DNA of 64,000 nucleotides from positions 248,001 through 312,000 of the forward strand of contig NC_026506.1 in assembly GCF_000182925.2 (NCBI RefSeq), given 5' to 3'. This document shows, in pieces, positions 34,744 through 44,967 of this stretch. Below the pieces are notes generated by a model. That model worked only from the letters and a program-made list of their open reading frames with translations. It was not told the DNA's origin and searched no databases. Positions within the stretch are counted from its first letter, which is position 1; every line of letters starts with the position of its first letter. The DNA is from Neurospora crassa OR74A (lineage: Eukaryota > Ascomycota > Sordariomycetes > Sordariales > Sordariaceae). Both the position numbers and the translations under genes were made by a program.

Positions 34744-36418
34744 GAGGATGCTGTTGATGACGATGCCGATAACGATGCTCGTGAGGAATGTTGTTGTTTT
34801 TGTTGCTCGGATGTAAACAATGACCCCTTTGTCAAACGGTGGTCCAAACGCGGACTTGGGGATGAACCGTGGCTCGCCAAACAACGAGTCAATGAGTGTT
34901 CCGACTGAAGGAATCAACGAACTGTGAGAACCAAGTTCCCACCCTCACTCACTCACTCACTCACTCATTCACTCACTCTGCAGAGGCAAGAGAGACCGAG
35001 GTGAAGGATAGACCGACTGTACGGATTCAAGGAGAGGAACCAAGAGAGAGGAGGTTCAACCGTGCCCAGCGTGCTCTCAACCTACTGCAGCAAGCACAAA
35101 GAGCAAGAAACACGGCGGAAGGTGGGAATTGCATAATGTATATAACTCCGGTTTCCTTCCTTCTTCATATGGACCTCTACACATTACACTACCGAAGATC
35201 GCCAAGGCCCCGCCCGCCATCTCTACCCCGGCCCCCCGGTTAGTGTACCTTTATTTTCACACCGCGATTCATCAACAACATTCCGTCCCGTTTCTTTATT
35301 GACATGGGTAGAGGTCTTTAGAGTGGTCAGGTCAGGCACCACAAACCTGGAATTGGCAAAGGAACGACAAGAAAACCAGGTTCCTGGAGGTCAATTGTGA
35401 ATCGGATGGTCCACATGTCATGAGGTGTCAATCACTTTCTTGGTTCGGCCAATGAATGGAGTGGGATGATTGAGGAGGTCGGCAATCAGATATCTAGGCA
35501 TGTGCCTTATGCGGAAGGTTGTCTCTCTCTGTCTTTCCTGTCACTGAATAGGTACCTACCTACACCGCATACCACCTCTACATATACATCATCGTATTGT
35601 ATGCAGGACAACCAACATATGCAATGCATTCTGTACCACTACATATGCAGTATCCTCCAGGCGGGCATTGCGGTCGGTTTTCTTCTTTGACTTGATCGTT
35701 ATCTGATGGGGGGGGTTTGGATCAGATGGGATTTTTTTTGCCTCTCCATTTGAGAAATCGAAAAGGTTGGTTAATATCTTGAAAGCTGTGAGAAAAGTGT
35801 AAATAAGGTGGGATTGAAGCGTCAACGGACATTGTCCCGTGCCTCGCTCACCTGCTCTCAAATACTTAGGTAGGTAGGTAGGTATGGTAGTCTCGGTAGT
35901 GTAGCACTACAGGTACACCAACGCTCGTGTCAATGGCCAGGAGACCGAAAACCTGCATCCGCCCTCCAAGGTTGGAGAAAGATCTACACAAGCTAAGAAG
36001 TGATGTGCATACTTGGTCCACGCTACGGGGTGTTTTGGCGGGGAAATGAACCGGGAATGGGTGGATGAGTCTCATTCAGCTCGGTGGATTTTCCCGGAGT
36101 TATAAAAGGCCACTGTGCAGCATTTTGTTCTTCATTCTCTCGTGCGTGCTATGTCCGGCTATACACTATGTTGAAACGACGAAAATCTGGATTCAGCCGC
36201 ATGATGCAGTTCGTTACCTAGTCTCGTTGATCCTCCATCTCTCGAAGGCTTTTACATTTTAGTAGTGTAAGAGATTGTTAGGAATAAGGGACTACATACC
36301 TTATTGTAGACTAGTGAGGCAACTAGAGGTCCCGCAGACTTCAGCTGCCCCCCTTCCTTCTTCCCCCCTCTCATGATGCAGATACCGAGGGGGGAAAAAA
36401 ATAGAGAAAAAAGAATAG
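34744..36418. other. Intergenic, 1.7 kb, no gene recognised
   Basis: Begins with the GH47 promoter. It contains a TCAC microsatellite (34945-34976) and a GGTA run near 35868-35884. No supported coding frame. Confidence 0.45.
34945..34976. repeat. TCAC tetranucleotide microsatellite
   Basis: About eight TCAC units with one interruption, some 200 bp upstream of the GH47 start codon. Confidence 0.8.
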
Positions 36419-36425
36419 TATAAAT
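36419..36425 (+). promoter_or_regulatory. TATA-like box upstream of mini-protein gene
   Basis: TATAAAT lies about 150 bp before the ATG at 36576 and is followed by a CT-rich tract (about 36451-36490), a common fungal core-promoter layout. Confidence 0.4.
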
Positions 36426-36575
36426 ACCTTACGAAAAAGAAAAAAAAAACTGTCCCTCTGCTCTTCTCTCTTTTCTTTGTTTTTTTTTTTGGGACCTCAT
36501 GACACCAAAAAACTTTCATCACAACCAGTAACCGTGTCAAATCCACACATCACTTACCAACCAACAACCAGCAAC

Positions 36576-36799
36576 ATGTCCGGCGTAGTCAATCCCTGCC
36601 ACAGCTGTGGTTTCCCTTACACCACCCCTGGCGCGCCGTGCCCTCAATGCCAGAAGGTAGGCAAAAAGAAGATGACCTTCCTTCCTTCGTTCCTTCCTTC
36701 CTTCTTTCCTTTGCTTGCATCTCTCTCTCTCGCCTTTTCGGGGAATCACAAGATACCAAACAAACGCAGTAACTAACCATTCCCTCCCAATTACAGTGA
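36576..36799 (+). CDS. 27-residue two-CxxC zinc-ribbon-like mini-protein
   Basis: Exon 1, 36576-36656, encodes 27 residues with CHSCG and CPQC knuckles 12 residues apart (between the second and third Cys), a minimal zinc-ribbon pattern. A clear 140-nt intron follows (donor gtaggc, branch ACTAAC, acceptor TTACAG at 36796). The first codon after the acceptor is TGA (36797-36799), so the spliced product stops right after Lys27. Retaining the intron would instead add about 40 residues of low-complexity sequence. A TATA box and a CT-rich leader lie upstream. No homologue name comes to mind. The strong splice signals and the tidy cysteine spacing argue for a real gene; size and absence of other evidence keep confidence moderate. 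Confidence 0.5.
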
Positions 36800-38623
36800 A
36801 GCAGATGAGGATCGACTCTAGGAGAGGACGGAAACGGGGAGAGTGTGGTGATTGATGTTGAATAAACCCATCTCCACCTCAGGTACCCACCCAAGGTACA
36901 AGACATCGATACAGTACATGGCAGGATTGAGGTGAATGATTTGCCTTGAAAGGGGGGCATTATCGACAAGATAAGGTACCTTCAAGATGTTCCGGGATTT
37001 TTCTGTGTAACGGAATGAATGGAAGGGTGCCGGGTAGGTGGGTGGGTGGTTGGTCCAGTTGGTTCGTTAGGACCTCTCGTCTTCTGGTCTTGTACTGTAC
37101 CTAGACAAGAAATTTGCAAGAGAGTTCACGCCGTCATCTCCTACATGTTACCTACCTTAGTCTCGCAACTTTCATCAGAAACCACGCAAATCCCAATCCC
37201 AAACCAAGAATGTGCCCTGCGACTGAAATAGCTGCAGAGCCTGGCTGAAAACGGACATGGCGAGAAATTGTGTATGTTCTGACTTTCTCGCTATCAACTT
37301 TTTACCTTATGTTTCTTAGGTAGGTAGGTATCTACCTACATGGAAGGCGATTGATTGACTCGAGCATACAGGCTAAGAAGATTTTTGGGGCGGGGAAATG
37401 GACTACATCATGATAAGTAGGAATGGGGAAATGTGTGATCCCCGTTCGGCATTCAGCTGTTTGGGTGGATTCCATCTTTTGGGACGATTTTTACCTACCT
37501 ACCTAGGTAGGTAGGTAGCTTCAGGTTCATAAGTGTAGGTAAACGCAACCCTTAGGTTCTTTATCGTGCTATATATGTCCAGTAATACACTACCTAGGTA
37601 GATATGACGATGACCATCTGCGTTTAGCTCACAGGGAAGAAATTGCAACATCACTTGAAGATTTTCTGATTGTCTTGAACGATAAAACCAAACTCATAAC
37701 AGATTCGATGTAGTTTGGATACCTAGGTAACTGCCACGCGCACCAACCCAATATTGGGACTGGACCGATATTCGAAAGAGGTCAGCATAGATATACCAGT
37801 AAGGTAGGTAGGTATACAAAGCAGCAACCCGGATTCCTGGCTGGTTTTCCTCGAAAAGAGATTGTAACCCAGCATCACGACGAAAAAAGTCCGAGGTATG
37901 TGTGGGTTGTATTGCTCCAAGCTAACTTGAGGCACCCGACCCGTCTATAGTTCCATCGCATATGTATAACACAACACATACGAGATGCCGTGTATCGTTT
38001 CACTTGCTTCAATGGTAGATAGATAGCAATTCAGGGCTGCCAGGGTCTACGGTAGTGGGTGTATTGTAGGTAGGTGTACTGATGCATTTCCTGATCCATC
38101 TTTGTAGCCACATAGCGTGCGTAGAGGTAGATGATAGAATGCATGACTCTAACGGTCGTGCATCTGTTGTAGCGTCTAATGTCTGGGTAATATGGACGTG
38201 ACGTAGTCCTTCGTCTGATTTGGTTTCGAATGTCTCCAAGACAGACCTAGAACAGGACCGAGTCTTGGGACTTAGGTAGGTAGGTGTGGTTCAATCGGGA
38301 AAGTAGTCCAGAAGAAGTTGTCGAGTTGTGGACCACGGCTTTATGTGTTCCGTGCACGACGTTGTTTTATCCTTGGCCCACGCGCGGATTTTGTGTTTAA
38401 GATGAGCATGTTCTTGTGGTCCAGGAACCTGCAGCGAGCCGCAAGGTACCTACTACCACCGCACGTTTTCTTGTGAGGGGTAAGCTGTGGTGTTTGTGTC
38501 TGTCAAGACATGAGGCGAGACACGTTGAATCGAGACTTTCTTCGATATCTCCACGTGTTCGTCGTAGGACAGACGGCGTGTTTTAGTCCACCAGACAACG
38601 TGTCCGAATGTCTTGATATTTCC
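36800..38623. other. Intergenic rich in TACC/GGTA repeats
   Basis: 1.8 kb with no gene recognised. Runs or palindromes of TACC/GGTA occur near 37317, 37492, 37590, 37722, 37803, 38067 and 38273. Short open frames here are not convincing. Confidence 0.5.
37492..37517. repeat. Perfect 26-bp TACC/GGTA palindrome
   Basis: Three TACC units run into three GGTA units around a central CCTAGG, making a perfect inverted repeat without a spacer. Confidence 0.9.
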
Positions 38624-39841
38624 TCAACCTCCTTGCCTCAATTTGGCCAACGCAGCAGCAACCCCACCGCCCAGTTCCTCCTCTTGTCTCCGAGAAGCTT
38701 GAGTGTCGTTTTTGGTAGAACTCGAGCCCGCAGCCACCGTCGACCCCGCCTCCTCAGCAGCAGCAGCCATAACAGCCTCCATCTCATCGTACTCATCCTC
38801 CCTCGGACCGTGCCCGTGCCCGGTATCGCCAGCCCTCCTGTCCTGTAATGATCCAGTTTCCTTCTGCCGTGTCCGTGTCTGTGTCTGTGTCTGTGTCTGC
38901 ATCGTCCGTGACTGCGTCCCTCCTGACCCGGAACCGGAACCCGTCGCAGCCTTGTTCCGTCCCTGCGCCGCCGTCTTCCTCACCCTAAAACTCCCCTCCA
39001 CCGCTCTCCTCCAACTCTTCACCTTCTTCTCTCCCCACCCCTGCACGTTCCCCAACCGCTCCTCCCCATTCGCCTCCGTCGCCACATTGATCGCATTCCG
39101 CAAGCTCCCAAACGTGCTCACCAGCGCAATCGCATCCGTCTTGTTCACGCTCCTCGGCACCGTCACAAACTCCACCATTTGCTCCGCGTACGTCGTCTTC
39201 TGCTGGCCTCGGATCGCGCTCGCGCTCGCGTGCTCGTACGACTTGTACAGCTCCAAGTAGCGCGCCGCCTCCTGCGCCGACCAGCACAAGATGACCGTCA
39301 CGTTGTTGACAAGCGACGTCTTGGACAGCTCGCGCAGGGGCTCCTCGTGGTTGGGGATGTCGACGAGCGTGAGCAGGATGCGCAGGTTGTACCGGTTTTG
39401 CTGCAGCAGGCGGATGCGCGTGTAGATGTATTCTGGGTGCAGACGGTGGTACTTGAGAGACAGGAAAAGGGCGCAGGTGGTGGTGCCGAGGACGTAGTCG
39501 GCGGGGATGTCGGAGTATTCCCACGCGGTGGACTTGATGGAGGCGAGCACGGGGTTGCCTTTTTGGCGCGGGGAGACGAGGATGGAGGAGCCCGAGGAGG
39601 AGCGGGCGCCGGGGAGGGCTTGTGGGGTGGGTTGGACTATTCGCGGGCCAGTGGAAGAGGAGGAGGAGTTGGAGAGTGGTGGTTTGTCAAGGCGTTGGGG
39701 AGTGGGTTGGACGATGCCGCGACCTGGTGGTGGTGGTGGTGCTGGTGGGCGTTGGGGTTGTTGTTGTTGTCTGGCTGCTGCTGCTGCTTCGGAGGCGGCG
39801 AGAGCTTGGAGGAGCTCGGCATCGTCAAAGTCGTCGTCCAT
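38624..39841 (-). CDS. rad10: Rad10/ERCC1 (Swi10) nucleotide-excision-repair protein
   Basis: Single exon of 405 residues; ATG at 39841. The acidic start MDDDFDDAELLQAL and Pro/Gln/Ser-rich linker (about 20-95) lead to the ERCC1 central domain: GNPVLASIKSTAWEYSDIPA, DYVLGTTTCALFLSLKYHRL, HPEYIYTRI, RILLTLVDIPNHEEPLRELS and VILCWSAQEAARYLELYKSYE. Next comes the helix-hairpin-helix region (VNKTDAIALVSTFGSL and NVQGWGEKKVKSW). The central domain is nuclease-like without an active site. Rad10 pairs with the XPF/Rad1 nuclease through the HhH domain and cuts 5' of DNA damage; it also acts in single-strand-annealing recombination. The C-terminal ~100 residues are a low-complexity tail with a Gln/Thr repeat. 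The start codon lies at the far end of an acidic motif typical for the family, so I see no need for an upstream exon. Confidence 0.95.
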   Translation of the reverse strand: MDDDFDDAELLQALAASEAAAAARQQQQPQRPPAPPPPPGRGIVQPTPQRLDKPPLSNSSSSSTGPRIVQPTPQALPGARSSSGSSILVSPRQKGNPVLASIKSTAWEYSDIPADYVLGTTTCALFLSLKYHRLHPEYIYTRIRLLQQNRYNLRILLTLVDIPNHEEPLRELSKTSLVNNVTVILCWSAQEAARYLELYKSYEHASASAIRGQQKTTYAEQMVEFVTVPRSVNKTDAIALVSTFGSLRNAINVATEANGEERLGNVQGWGEKKVKSWRRAVEGSFRVRKTAAQGRNKAATGSGSGSGGTQSRTMQTQTQTQTRTRQKETGSLQDRRAGDTGHGHGPREDEYDEMEAVMAAAAEEAGSTVAAGSSSTKNDTQASRRQEEELGGGVAAALAKLRQGG

Positions 39842-40648
39842 TTTGTTCTGACTACCTAGAGTAGGAATTACACGCGACGAAGGTATCGCGAATTCAAATC
39901 GAGGATGATGAAATAGACATTGAATGTGCCAAGATCCGGGGAAGTCTGGAATTGCCTGATGAGTGCGATGCGGGGACAGTGTGCTATACAGTGTTATGTT
40001 TGCTTATTTACAGTACGCCAGGAAAGACGCAATGACGTCAGTGAATTTGTCCACGAATGTACTACTTGTATGTAAACAAACTAAGCCTTCAGTGACCACC
40101 CTCTCGGGAAGCTCCGGGTGACAGTGAATGGTAGCCAATCCTTACTTGGTGGATCATCATGGGGATCATCACAAGCGTTGAGATTAAGACTGTACAGAAC
40201 GGTAGCCAAGGCGAGAGTCCGGCAGCATTGCCGTGATCGGGGAGCGGATCGAAGGAGAACTTTCCCCTGATGGTCTTTTTACCATTGTGGAGTATTTGGA
40301 AGATGTACAACGGTCACGTAACTCAACCACGTACAGTACATGAATGAACACGATATGAACATCTAGAGGTACCAAATGGGTTGTCCATCTACCTATTATC
40401 TGCTACCTTGTATACGTAGAACAGTATCTAATCAATCGAAAGCTAGACTAAACTCCAAATCTTCCAACCCAGCCGTTTGCATCCTATGTGTCTTTCCAGG
40501 GTATAGTCATATCCAATTCATATCCATATCCAATCCATAACCTCCAGACCACTCACCTAATCCCCCAAAACAAAATTATTCCTAATTCCAACAGGCACCA
40601 TTACTTCCCAAGGACATCCTCTGCCTTTTCTTTGCCTAGGTATGTGTT
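39842..40648. other. Intergenic, 0.8 kb
   Basis: Rad10 promoter side and 3' flank of the next minus-strand gene. No gene or strong motif seen. Confidence 0.45.
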
Positions 40649-42319
40649 CTACTCCGACCCATACCCCCTATCCCCATAATCCCCCGAATAACTACTCTCA
40701 CTCCCCTCCTCACTCCCCTCACCATTCTCCTCACCATTCTCCTCACCCCTCATCCCCTCAAAAGCCTCCACACTCAACTCATCATAAATCCTATACAAGG
40801 CACTCAACCACGTCTCCAACATGGTCTTGACCGTCTTCATATCCTTTTTCTTCGAGTCCTTCTCACATTTTTCTTCTCCCAACTGTTGTTGTTGTTGTTG
40901 TTGTTCCTGCTGCTGCTTCCGCTCCCGCATCAACAACTCCTCCTTCAACTTCTCATACCCCTCAATCATCACCCACGCCTGCAACGCTGCCGTTTCCGTC
41001 GACAGTCCATTTTCCATCCCTTTGGTCGAGTTGCGGGTCTGTCTGTATCTTAACCCTGGCATCAAGTGCGCTGAGAGGTCCCTGGTGAGGAGGTCGAGGC
41101 AGATTTGGAGGGATAAGTCCTTTTGGACAATGGGCGGGGGAGTCGGCGAGGCCCTGGACGTGCTTGTGGATGTGGATGTGGATGTGGCCGGAAACGTGGG
41201 CGTAGAGGTAGATCTGGACGCGGGCGTGGACCGGGATGTAGACCTGGACGTGCACGCGGACGTGGACATGGGTGTGGGCGTGGATGTAGTCGACGGGGAC
41301 GTAAATGTGAAGGTGGGCGTGGACGCAGACGTGGGTGTAGTAGACGAGGACGTGGACGAGGAGGACGTGGACGGGGGGAGGGAGTAGTCGGAGATCGAGT
41401 GTGAGACTGAGGGGGGGCGAGGAGGAAGAGCAGGAGCAAATTCTGGCTTGAGGTCAATGCCCACTTCTTCGTCGATAGCGACTAGGGTGTCGGCGTCTGA
41501 TCGGAGGGATGGTTCTGGTTGCATTCTTTGACTGTTGAGAGTCGGTGGTGGTGGTGGTTGCACATGGGCAAAGAGGGATACTTGAGGGGGGACCTTCTGG
41601 CTGTTGACGTTCCCAGTGTGATAATTGAGAGGGGCTATGCTACCTCTACGCGGAATGGCTGGTTGTGACTGCTCTTCTCGTAGTGAGGAGCTGGCTTTTT
41701 TCCTCCTCAGCCTCTCCCGGGCAATAAGAGTCGGGTCTGACCAGGTGGGGGCCAAGAGAGAGGAGCTGGGGGAATCGAGGAGGGCCCGATATTCTTCGGC
41801 GAGTAGCGAGGCGCTGAAATGCCTCTCGTTTGCTAGGGCGTTTCGTGGTCGGGGAATGTTTGCACTTTCCAGCTGGCCGACGAATAAGATGGGTGTTTTT
41901 GCGCGCCGTTTTGGTGAGACTTGAGCCGCCGGGGACAAGGAACCACTGCGGTCTGCATCGCTGACGGCAAGGTGGGAGAACTCGGGAATGATTCCGGCGG
42001 GTGGGAGTGGCCCGGGGAGATCCTCAGGTCCCGGTTGTAGCCGCGGAAGAGATGACCATGGGTATTCCATCCATTCTGGCCCTTTGAATTCCGGTGAGAC
42101 TGTCACGGGAGGCAGATGTGGGGGTGTTGCTGTGATTTCAATGCTGCGGTGTTTTGAGGACTTGCCCTTGCCGCGAGTGTCTGATACCACCCTCCTCGAA
42201 TCATCTTTGCGTTTCTGCCTCGAGACAGGTTTCCGAAGTTTGCTCCTCACTTTTGGCACCTTCTTGTTGGTGCAGGTCAGGAAGTGGAAGGCTTCTCTGG
42301 TTCGTTCCATTGCTGGCAT
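40649..42319 (-). CDS. Hypothetical Ser/Thr-rich protein
   Basis: Single open frame of 556 residues with ATG at 42319. I do not recognise a named family. The N-terminus is basic (about 1-60). The middle is Pro/Ser-rich, and residues about 315-400 are a Ser/Thr/Pro tract with many ST and TS dipeptides written in a repeating DNA pattern. The ordered-looking part is C-terminal: DLSLQICLDLLTRDLSAHLMPG, then ETAALQAWVMIEGYEKLKEELLMRE, a short Gln run, and MLETWLSALYRIYDELS, which look like three amphipathic helices. The tail is acidic Gly/Glu. This helical part may be a fungus-specific domain of unknown function. There is no signal peptide or transmembrane segment. Probably nuclear or cytosolic, but that is a guess. 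Confidence 0.65.
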   Translation of the reverse strand: MPAMERTREAFHFLTCTNKKVPKVRSKLRKPVSRQKRKDDSRRVVSDTRGKGKSSKHRSIEITATPPHLPPVTVSPEFKGPEWMEYPWSSLPRLQPGPEDLPGPLPPAGIIPEFSHLAVSDADRSGSLSPAAQVSPKRRAKTPILFVGQLESANIPRPRNALANERHFSASLLAEEYRALLDSPSSSLLAPTWSDPTLIARERLRRKKASSSLREEQSQPAIPRRGSIAPLNYHTGNVNSQKVPPQVSLFAHVQPPPPPTLNSQRMQPEPSLRSDADTLVAIDEEVGIDLKPEFAPALPPRPPSVSHSISDYSLPPSTSSSSTSSSTTPTSASTPTFTFTSPSTTSTPTPMSTSACTSRSTSRSTPASRSTSTPTFPATSTSTSTSTSRASPTPPPIVQKDLSLQICLDLLTRDLSAHLMPGLRYRQTRNSTKGMENGLSTETAALQAWVMIEGYEKLKEELLMRERKQQQEQQQQQQQLGEEKCEKDSKKKDMKTVKTMLETWLSALYRIYDELSVEAFEGMRGEENGEENGEGSEEGSESSYSGDYGDRGYGSE

Positions 42320-44967
42320 GGTGTGAGCTGTATAGTGGTGATTTGGCGATCAAACAGAGAGAGGACTTCTGGTGATGGTCAGTCAACATGAAAGGGGATA
42401 ATGGGTGCAACACCGCTGGGGTAATAATAATAAGGGCACTTCATATCGAATGTGAAGCTTCATCACGAGGGCTGGTTTTTCTTTGGGAAAATATGACGAC
42501 GTTGGAACGCCCATCATGTCACTCGTTTGATAGTGGATGGGGGACCTATGGCGTATTCCCACCCCCATGCCAAAACCGGATTTGGCCTCACTCACAGGGC
42601 TGGCCTGGCACCCTGACTACTTTGGAGCGAGAAGAGGGTGGTCAGGGGAAAAGGTCCGGGGAAGTGACGCATTGTGATTGGACGTTGGGTCATTCAACCA
42701 TTCTGGGCTTTCAGTGTAAAGCCAAAGTCTAGAACGCAAAAAGATGCTGATTCTGGAACAACCCTTGAAAGCGTTCCTCGATGACCTCCACCAAGGCCCC
42801 GTGATCATCCAAGCTTTTCTGACGCCTTTCACGGTTCGGTCCTTGCGGTAGTGTAGTTGATCGATGATCCGTACACGTGTATCGATTCCACTTATGCAGG
42901 AACGGAGGTAGTTACTGTGTGAAAAAAGCAGGGAGCCTTCATGGTAACGGTCATCTTGATTGACGACACCGACGGGGCGAGGTTGAATGTGGAGCTGTGT
43001 GCTCATCAACGGTTTCGCGACCACAAAAAGAAGAAAGTCCAAGTTGGAGGTAATTGTTAGTGCTTCTCGACGGTCTCAACCCTAACCCCATCACATGTCC
43101 TGTCCATGACTGCCCAATGAGGTCATGTTGCGAGGCTTCCCCCAGATTCTTGGAATCGCTCAGAGACATTGTTTGAGGCGTTGAGGCGTTGAAGTCTGGT
43201 ACCTTGGGGTAGAAGATGCAACTGTCTTAGATATCATAGAACTAAGAATTGTAAGACCAGAGCCTCCACCTCTGCTGGCATGTAACGTGCCAGCTTGGAG
43301 GGACGCTCTACAAGAAACAAGCGGTGACCAACGACCAACTGGGCTATTTCTTGTACCAAAATGAAGGAAGGTTCATTGCCACTCCGGATATACCACGTTT
43401 GAAAACTTACCTTATTTCCCAGCAGCGGTATGGATATATAAAAAAGAACAAGGCACCCCGTGAACTGGGCGATCTTTGGAGGTGGCAATGTCTTCACTTC
43501 CAAGGTGCCACAGTCTGTACGGGAAATGGTATACATGATCATAGTGAAATTTACCTAGTTTTCTGTAGCACCACTAGCTCTTCGGCTCTACCACGCTCCC
43601 CTTTCACACATATGATGCAAATGAGGATGTGGGCAGACGATCCAACAACACAAGGTTTTCTAGAAATCTTCCATGGCGATCAAGCAACAGTGACCTACAC
43701 TAGTAAAGCGGCGAACATTTTCCAACACATCTCAGCAGATCGACCTGAATTTTGAACTTGTGAGCTCAGTTGCCGCATGAAAATCATCGGAACAGGCCAA
43801 CATCCGTCGACCTGAGCTTTGCCATCCATTGCCAGAGGTTAGTGGCCAAGTCTATTATCATCCTTAGGTATATGAAAATCAAGGCATCAAATTTACTACC
43901 GATCTTCTAGACTTTCCGGAGTTTGCGTCCCGTCATCCAAAGCAAGATCCAAAGTTGGGTTTGTTAATTGTTGCTCGTGATGGCAAACTAAAGTCTGGAT
44001 TGATGAGACCGAAGCCTAGAGGTACTGTACCAATTTGGTCTTTTGCACAGACTCATCTCACTCGTGTACACAGATACCTACCTATCGTACCTCATCCGCT
44101 ATGACAGACTGTCGTGTCATGCCCCTGGACGATCCGAACGCGGTCACTGACCAAGTGTTCGCAGATTGTCTCCAGTTGCATGGCGCCGTTCCTGAGAATG
44201 ACGATATCCACGTGTATCGTGTAAGTCTTGACTTGTTCGACTTATATGACTTGAGGTACTCAGGAATGACTGGAGATGGGAGCACATGTTCCCTCCCCAA
44301 ACGCTCTTGATTCAGTTAAACGCAGCATTGCCCCAAGTTGGACCTGCCGGAAGAATCCTATTTCGGACCCGAAGCCTGCGATATCTTCAATGTCTGGTGA
44401 CTTTGCTTGCGACCCTTGATAGCTTCATCCCAAGAAGCTGAAGGAAGAAAGATGATGGGAATGGTTCAACCTACCTCTACCACCAGTGACAGTGACCCCC
44501 ACTTGGAGGAGCTCTGTATTTATCCATCAATCAAAAGGCTCAATTGGTGACAATATCCAGTTTAGCCGAGTACTGAACACAAAGCCAGTTGACTTTGGGT
44601 ACAATAAGTATTGCACTAACAGACATCCCCGAGGGTAACCCCACCATACCCCTCACAAGTTGTCCCCTCCCGTCTTCCCCAGTTTTCCCCCAGTTTACCC
44701 CAGTCTCCAACGGCCTTTAGTGTAGTGAAGATGGCCGACGACGGGCAGCTTTTGGGCCTCGCGAATGATGAACCGAGACCGAGGATGTATCTCGCTGGTT
44801 CGGGGGAATTATTGTTCAGTAGAGTGAAATACATCTTGTTCCTGATTCTATTCCCCTCAACATCATAACTATTGTGAAGAAGTAGCTCTCTTTCATCTCT
44901 CACCAGTGTACCACAACCCACCAAGAGGTATACTCAACTCATACACACCTACGAAATACAGTCAAAC
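42320..44967. other. Intergenic, 2.6 kb, with possible gene relics
   Basis: No firm gene. Moderately open stretches at 43324-43755 (+), about 43870-44100 (+) and 44101-44440 (+) have near-coding composition but no domains I recognise. A TATATAAAA-like box lies near 43433. At 44101 an ATG opens 40 codons ending in a good donor (gtaagt at 44221), but the nearest acceptors would make introns of only 35-43 nt. These may be decayed or fast-evolving gene remains. Confidence 0.4.
44101..44310 (+). other. Possible small gene or relic
   Basis: The ATG at 44101 starts MTDCRVMPLDDPNAVTDQVF and reads 69 codons to a stop at 44310. A canonical-looking gtaagt occurs in frame at 44221. A different frame downstream (from about 44264) stays open for about 58 codons with WRWEHMFPPQ. 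No splice pair of normal intron length joins them. I recognise no family. Kept only as a weak candidate. Confidence 0.25.

Noticed and set aside
34744-34917. Longer N-terminus for the GH47 protein
   Set aside because: The upstream extension begins at TTG with no ATG, and the ATG at 34743 already starts a complete signal peptide.
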